From: Bacteroidota bacterium
GTDB taxonomy: Bacteria; Bacteroidota; Ignavibacteria; Kapaibacteriales; UBA2268
NCBI GenBank assembly: GCA_024280675.1
Contig: JAJRPT010000192.1
Coordinates: 1-7,920, forward strand
Reading direction: 5' to 3'
Length of the DNA: 7,920 bases
Each line of letters opens with the position of its first letter. Within the stretch, counting starts at the first letter, position 1. Below the pieces are notes generated by a model. It was given only the letters and a program-made list of their open reading frames with translations, was not told where the DNA came from and ran no database searches. A program made the position numbers and the translations under genes. Below are positions 5,611-7,920 of this stretch, piece after piece.

Positions 5611-7920
5611 ATGTATCTCCGAGAATTAGAAATATTAGGATTTAAATCTTTTGCTAAAAAAATAAAGTTTAAATTCTCCGAAGGTATTACAGCTATTGTG
5701 GGACCAAATGGTTGTGGAAAGTCCAATGTAGTCGATGCGGTTCGGTGGGTTCTGGGTGAGCAGAAAACCAGCGTCTTACGTTCTGATTCAATGGAAAATG
5801 TAATATTTAATGGCTCGAAAAACAGAAAACCACTTGGCATGAGTGAGGTCACCCTTTGTATTGAAAATGACAAGAACATTCTTCCTTCGGAATATACTCA
5901 AGTGGCAGTCTCACGTCGTCTGAGTCGCTCGGGAGTGAGTAAATATCTGCTCAATGGTAGTGCTTGCAGGCTAAAAGACATAAGCAATTTATTTATGGAC
6001 ACTGGTATGGGACCAGATTCTTATTCGGTGATTGAACTGAAGATGGTGGAGAATCTGCTCAGTGGTAGCAATGAAGACAGGCGGATTTTACTCGAAGAAG
6101 CCGCCGGGATTACAAAATATAAGAACCGCAGAAAAGAAGCCCAAAGAAAACTAAGTGCCACCCAGAGAGATTTGGAAAGGGTGAGCGACATTGTCTCTGA
6201 AGTCGAAAAAAATGTTGCCTCACTGGCAAGGCAAGCCGCTAAAACCCGCAGGTACAATAAACTTACCGTCTATATCAAGAGCCTTGAGATAAGCCGTTTT
6301 AATGAATTGGCAAAAGATACCAACCAGAAAATCAATGAGCTTAGTAAGAAAATTAATGAATCTAAGGATTTACTGAAGATTAAAGAGGGCGAAATAGCCA
6401 ACAATAGAGAGCAAATACAAGAGGCTGAAAAGTTACGCAATCAAATTGACTCAGATTATAATGGGCTTCGGATTGAACAGAACAAGCTGAGTGCCTTGGT
6501 TTCAGAAAAGAAAAAAACTAGGGCTGTAGCCGAAGTCCACCTTCTCAATAATCAAAAAATAAAGGAAAGATCAATCTCAGAAATTAAGAATCTGGGACTT
6601 TCAATTGAAAATCTTGAGGACAAATCTAAAACAAATTCTGAAAATATTGATAACCTGAAGCAAAAAATTATTCATCTGAGAAAAAGAAAAGAAGAAATTT
6701 CAGATTCTCAAAAAGATGTAAAAATTAGATTAGAGCAAGAGAAATTAGAATTAGAAAAAAGCCAAAGAAATCTTTTAAAAATAAATACTGAAGCCAATAG
6801 GCTGAATTTTAATATTGACCAAAATGGAAAAGCCAGAACAAATTTAGAAAGCAAACAAAAAAGACTAGAATCAGAACTAGAACAATCTGGCAAAAAGATG
6901 GAGTATTTTTCCAAAGACAAAGAAGTACTCCAAAAGCAACAAGAAAGCTATTCAGCCAATATTGAATCTCTGGGCAAACAGATAAACAAGCGAAAAGATG
7001 ACAAAGAAAAAATACTAAAAAGTATAAACGAACTAACGCATGAAATTCGCAACACTGAGTTGGAGCGGAAATCCTTGCTCAATAAGTTAGATTATTTGGA
7101 AACTTTGCTTGACACGGATCGAGAACTCAAATACCTAATGGAGGGCCAGTGGAGGAAAAGTGACGAAAGCATTTTCACACTGTCCGACGGTATCACCGGC
7201 GAAGAAAAATATTTAGCTGCGCTTGGCACACTTTTCTCATACCTCGGTAAGTTTATAATTGTCAAAGACTTAGCCGAACTTCAGTCTGCAAAAAACATAC
7301 TCATCCAGAAAAAAAGAGGTAAAGAATGTTTTATTTTGCCCAGCTTTGCCGAACCTCTTAAAACTAATTATTCAAGTGATGAAAGAATCTTATGCTCGGC
7401 CATTTCGGCTATTTCCTACGAAGAAGAAATTTCTGCAACCGTCGAGAATTATCTGGCGGGCATAGTGATTTGCAAGAATTCCGATGACGGCTTCGAGCTT
7501 TTAAAAGAAAAAAAATGCCCAGCCTTTGTGACCCTTGACGGAGATCTTTATAATAATAAAGGCGTAGTCATTGTTGGTGGCTTGGAAAAAGTAAGTCAGA
7601 ATAATTTTGGTAAAATCTCTAAAATAAAAGAAATAAAAGAAACTCTGGGCAATGTAGAAACTCAGATTTTAAATAAAAAAGATGATTTAACAAAAAAACA
7701 AAAAGAATTATCCAGTATCAATCTTTCCGAGATTGAGAATGAACTGCTGAAAACAAGAACTATGTTTGAAAAAACAAGAACTCAAATCAATTCACTCGAA
7801 CTATCCAAAAGAGGCGAAGAAGAAAAACACAGGCTGAACACCCAGCAACTTTCAGAAATCACAATAGAGCGTCAGGAAATTGAGGCAGGCATTAAATCGA
7901 GCAAAGAAACCCTTGAAAAA
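5611..7920 (+). CDS. smc: Chromosome segregation protein SMC, 3'-truncated by the window edge
   Basis: SMC is the ATPase of the bacterial condensin complex that, with ScpA and ScpB, organises the nucleoid. 770 codons are open from ATG 5611 to the window end; full proteins are about 1150-1200 residues. The N-terminal head starts LEILGFKSFA (6-15) and has Walker A GPNGCGKSN (31-39) with Lys37, then VRWVLGEQ and Arg57 in VLRSDS, a position important for DNA-stimulated ATPase in Bacillus. TGMGPDSYSVIELKMVE (131-147) and LLEEAAGITKYKNRRKEA end the head half. A long charged coiled coil follows (about 165-505). The hinge, about 515-660, is divergent in its first half but ends with the usual VTLDG...GG pattern, Gly656-Gly657. 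The returning coil begins near 670. The C-terminal head with Walker B is outside the window. The A-rich coding of the coil explains the long AT stretches. No strong ribosome binding site precedes the ATG. Confidence 0.96.
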   Translation, partial: MYLRELEILGFKSFAKKIKFKFSEGITAIVGPNGCGKSNVVDAVRWVLGEQKTSVLRSDSMENVIFNGSKNRKPLGMSEVTLCIENDKNILPSEYTQVAVSRRLSRSGVSKYLLNGSACRLKDISNLFMDTGMGPDSYSVIELKMVENLLSGSNEDRRILLEEAAGITKYKNRRKEAQRKLSATQRDLERVSDIVSEVEKNVASLARQAAKTRRYNKLTVYIKSLEISRFNELAKDTNQKINELSKKINESKDLLKIKEGEIANNREQIQEAEKLRNQIDSDYNGLRIEQNKLSALVSEKKKTRAVAEVHLLNNQKIKERSISEIKNLGLSIENLEDKSKTNSENIDNLKQKIIHLRKRKEEISDSQKDVKIRLEQEKLELEKSQRNLLKINTEANRLNFNIDQNGKARTNLESKQKRLESELEQSGKKMEYFSKDKEVLQKQQESYSANIESLGKQINKRKDDKEKILKSINELTHEIRNTELERKSLLNKLDYLETLLDTDRELKYLMEGQWRKSDESIFTLSDGITGEEKYLAALGTLFSYLGKFIIVKDLAELQSAKNILIQKKRGKECFILPSFAEPLKTNYSSDERILCSAISAISYEEEISATVENYLAGIVICKNSDDGFELLKEKKCPAFVTLDGDLYNNKGVVIVGGLEKVSQNNFGKISKIKEIKETLGNVETQILNKKDDLTKKQKELSSINLSEIENELLKTRTMFEKTRTQINSLELSKRGEEEKHRLNTQQLSEITIERQEIEAGIKSSKETLEK

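Noticed and set aside
5553..5879. Minus-strand open frame of 108 codons over the smc start
   Set aside because: It lies opposite the conserved Smc Walker A region and the promoter region, with no recognisable family; it is a shadow of smc.
1..7920. tRNA, rRNA, CRISPR array, insertion sequence, attachment site or defence system
   Set aside because: No cloverleaf-like segment, regular spacer repeats, transposase or terminal inverted repeats were seen; coding genes fill almost all of the window.

Overview
This window carries a chorismate (shikimate pathway) gene cluster and the first two thirds of a chromosome-condensation gene. The organism is a low-GC bacterium, most likely of the Bacteroidota/Chlorobiota/Ignavibacteria (FCB) group. 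Three things point there: the Smc head motif reads SVIELKMVE where Firmicutes and Proteobacteria have a Q-G-K version; the AroD and AroC motifs are of the Bacteroidota-like variety; and no start codon has a strong Shine-Dalgarno sequence. This placement rests on remembered family features, not on a search.

Layout. At the left edge is the 3' part of aroB on the + strand (3-998), cut by the window start. Facing it is a tightly packed minus-strand block, read from right to left: aroD (5465-4815), a fused aroE-aroK gene (4828-3578), aroA (3612-2368), aroC (2365-1373) and a small hotdog thioesterase gene (1380-985). Neighbouring genes in this block overlap by 14, 35 and 8 bases or are separated by 2 bases, so it is almost certainly one operon. 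The thioesterase and aroB overlap tail to tail by 14 bases, and a possible aroB terminator lies inside the thioesterase gene. To the right, a 145-bp AT-rich intergenic region (5466-5610) with short repeats separates the operon from smc, which is transcribed the other way and runs off the window end with 770 open codons.

How the genes work together. AroB, AroD, AroE, AroK, AroA and AroC are steps 2 to 7 of the seven-step route to chorismate, so only DAHP synthase is not seen. The most distinctive protein is the single-chain AroE-AroK, which joins the two consecutive steps 3-dehydroshikimate to shikimate to shikimate-3-phosphate. The thioesterase most resembles the DHNA-CoA hydrolase branch of the hotdog family, which would link chorismate supply to menaquinone synthesis; this assignment is tentative. 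Smc is functionally unrelated.

No RNA gene, mobile element, CRISPR array or defence system was seen. There is no gene-free stretch longer than 145 bp. The region looks like ordinary core metabolism with some unusual architecture, and I do not see a new system in it.
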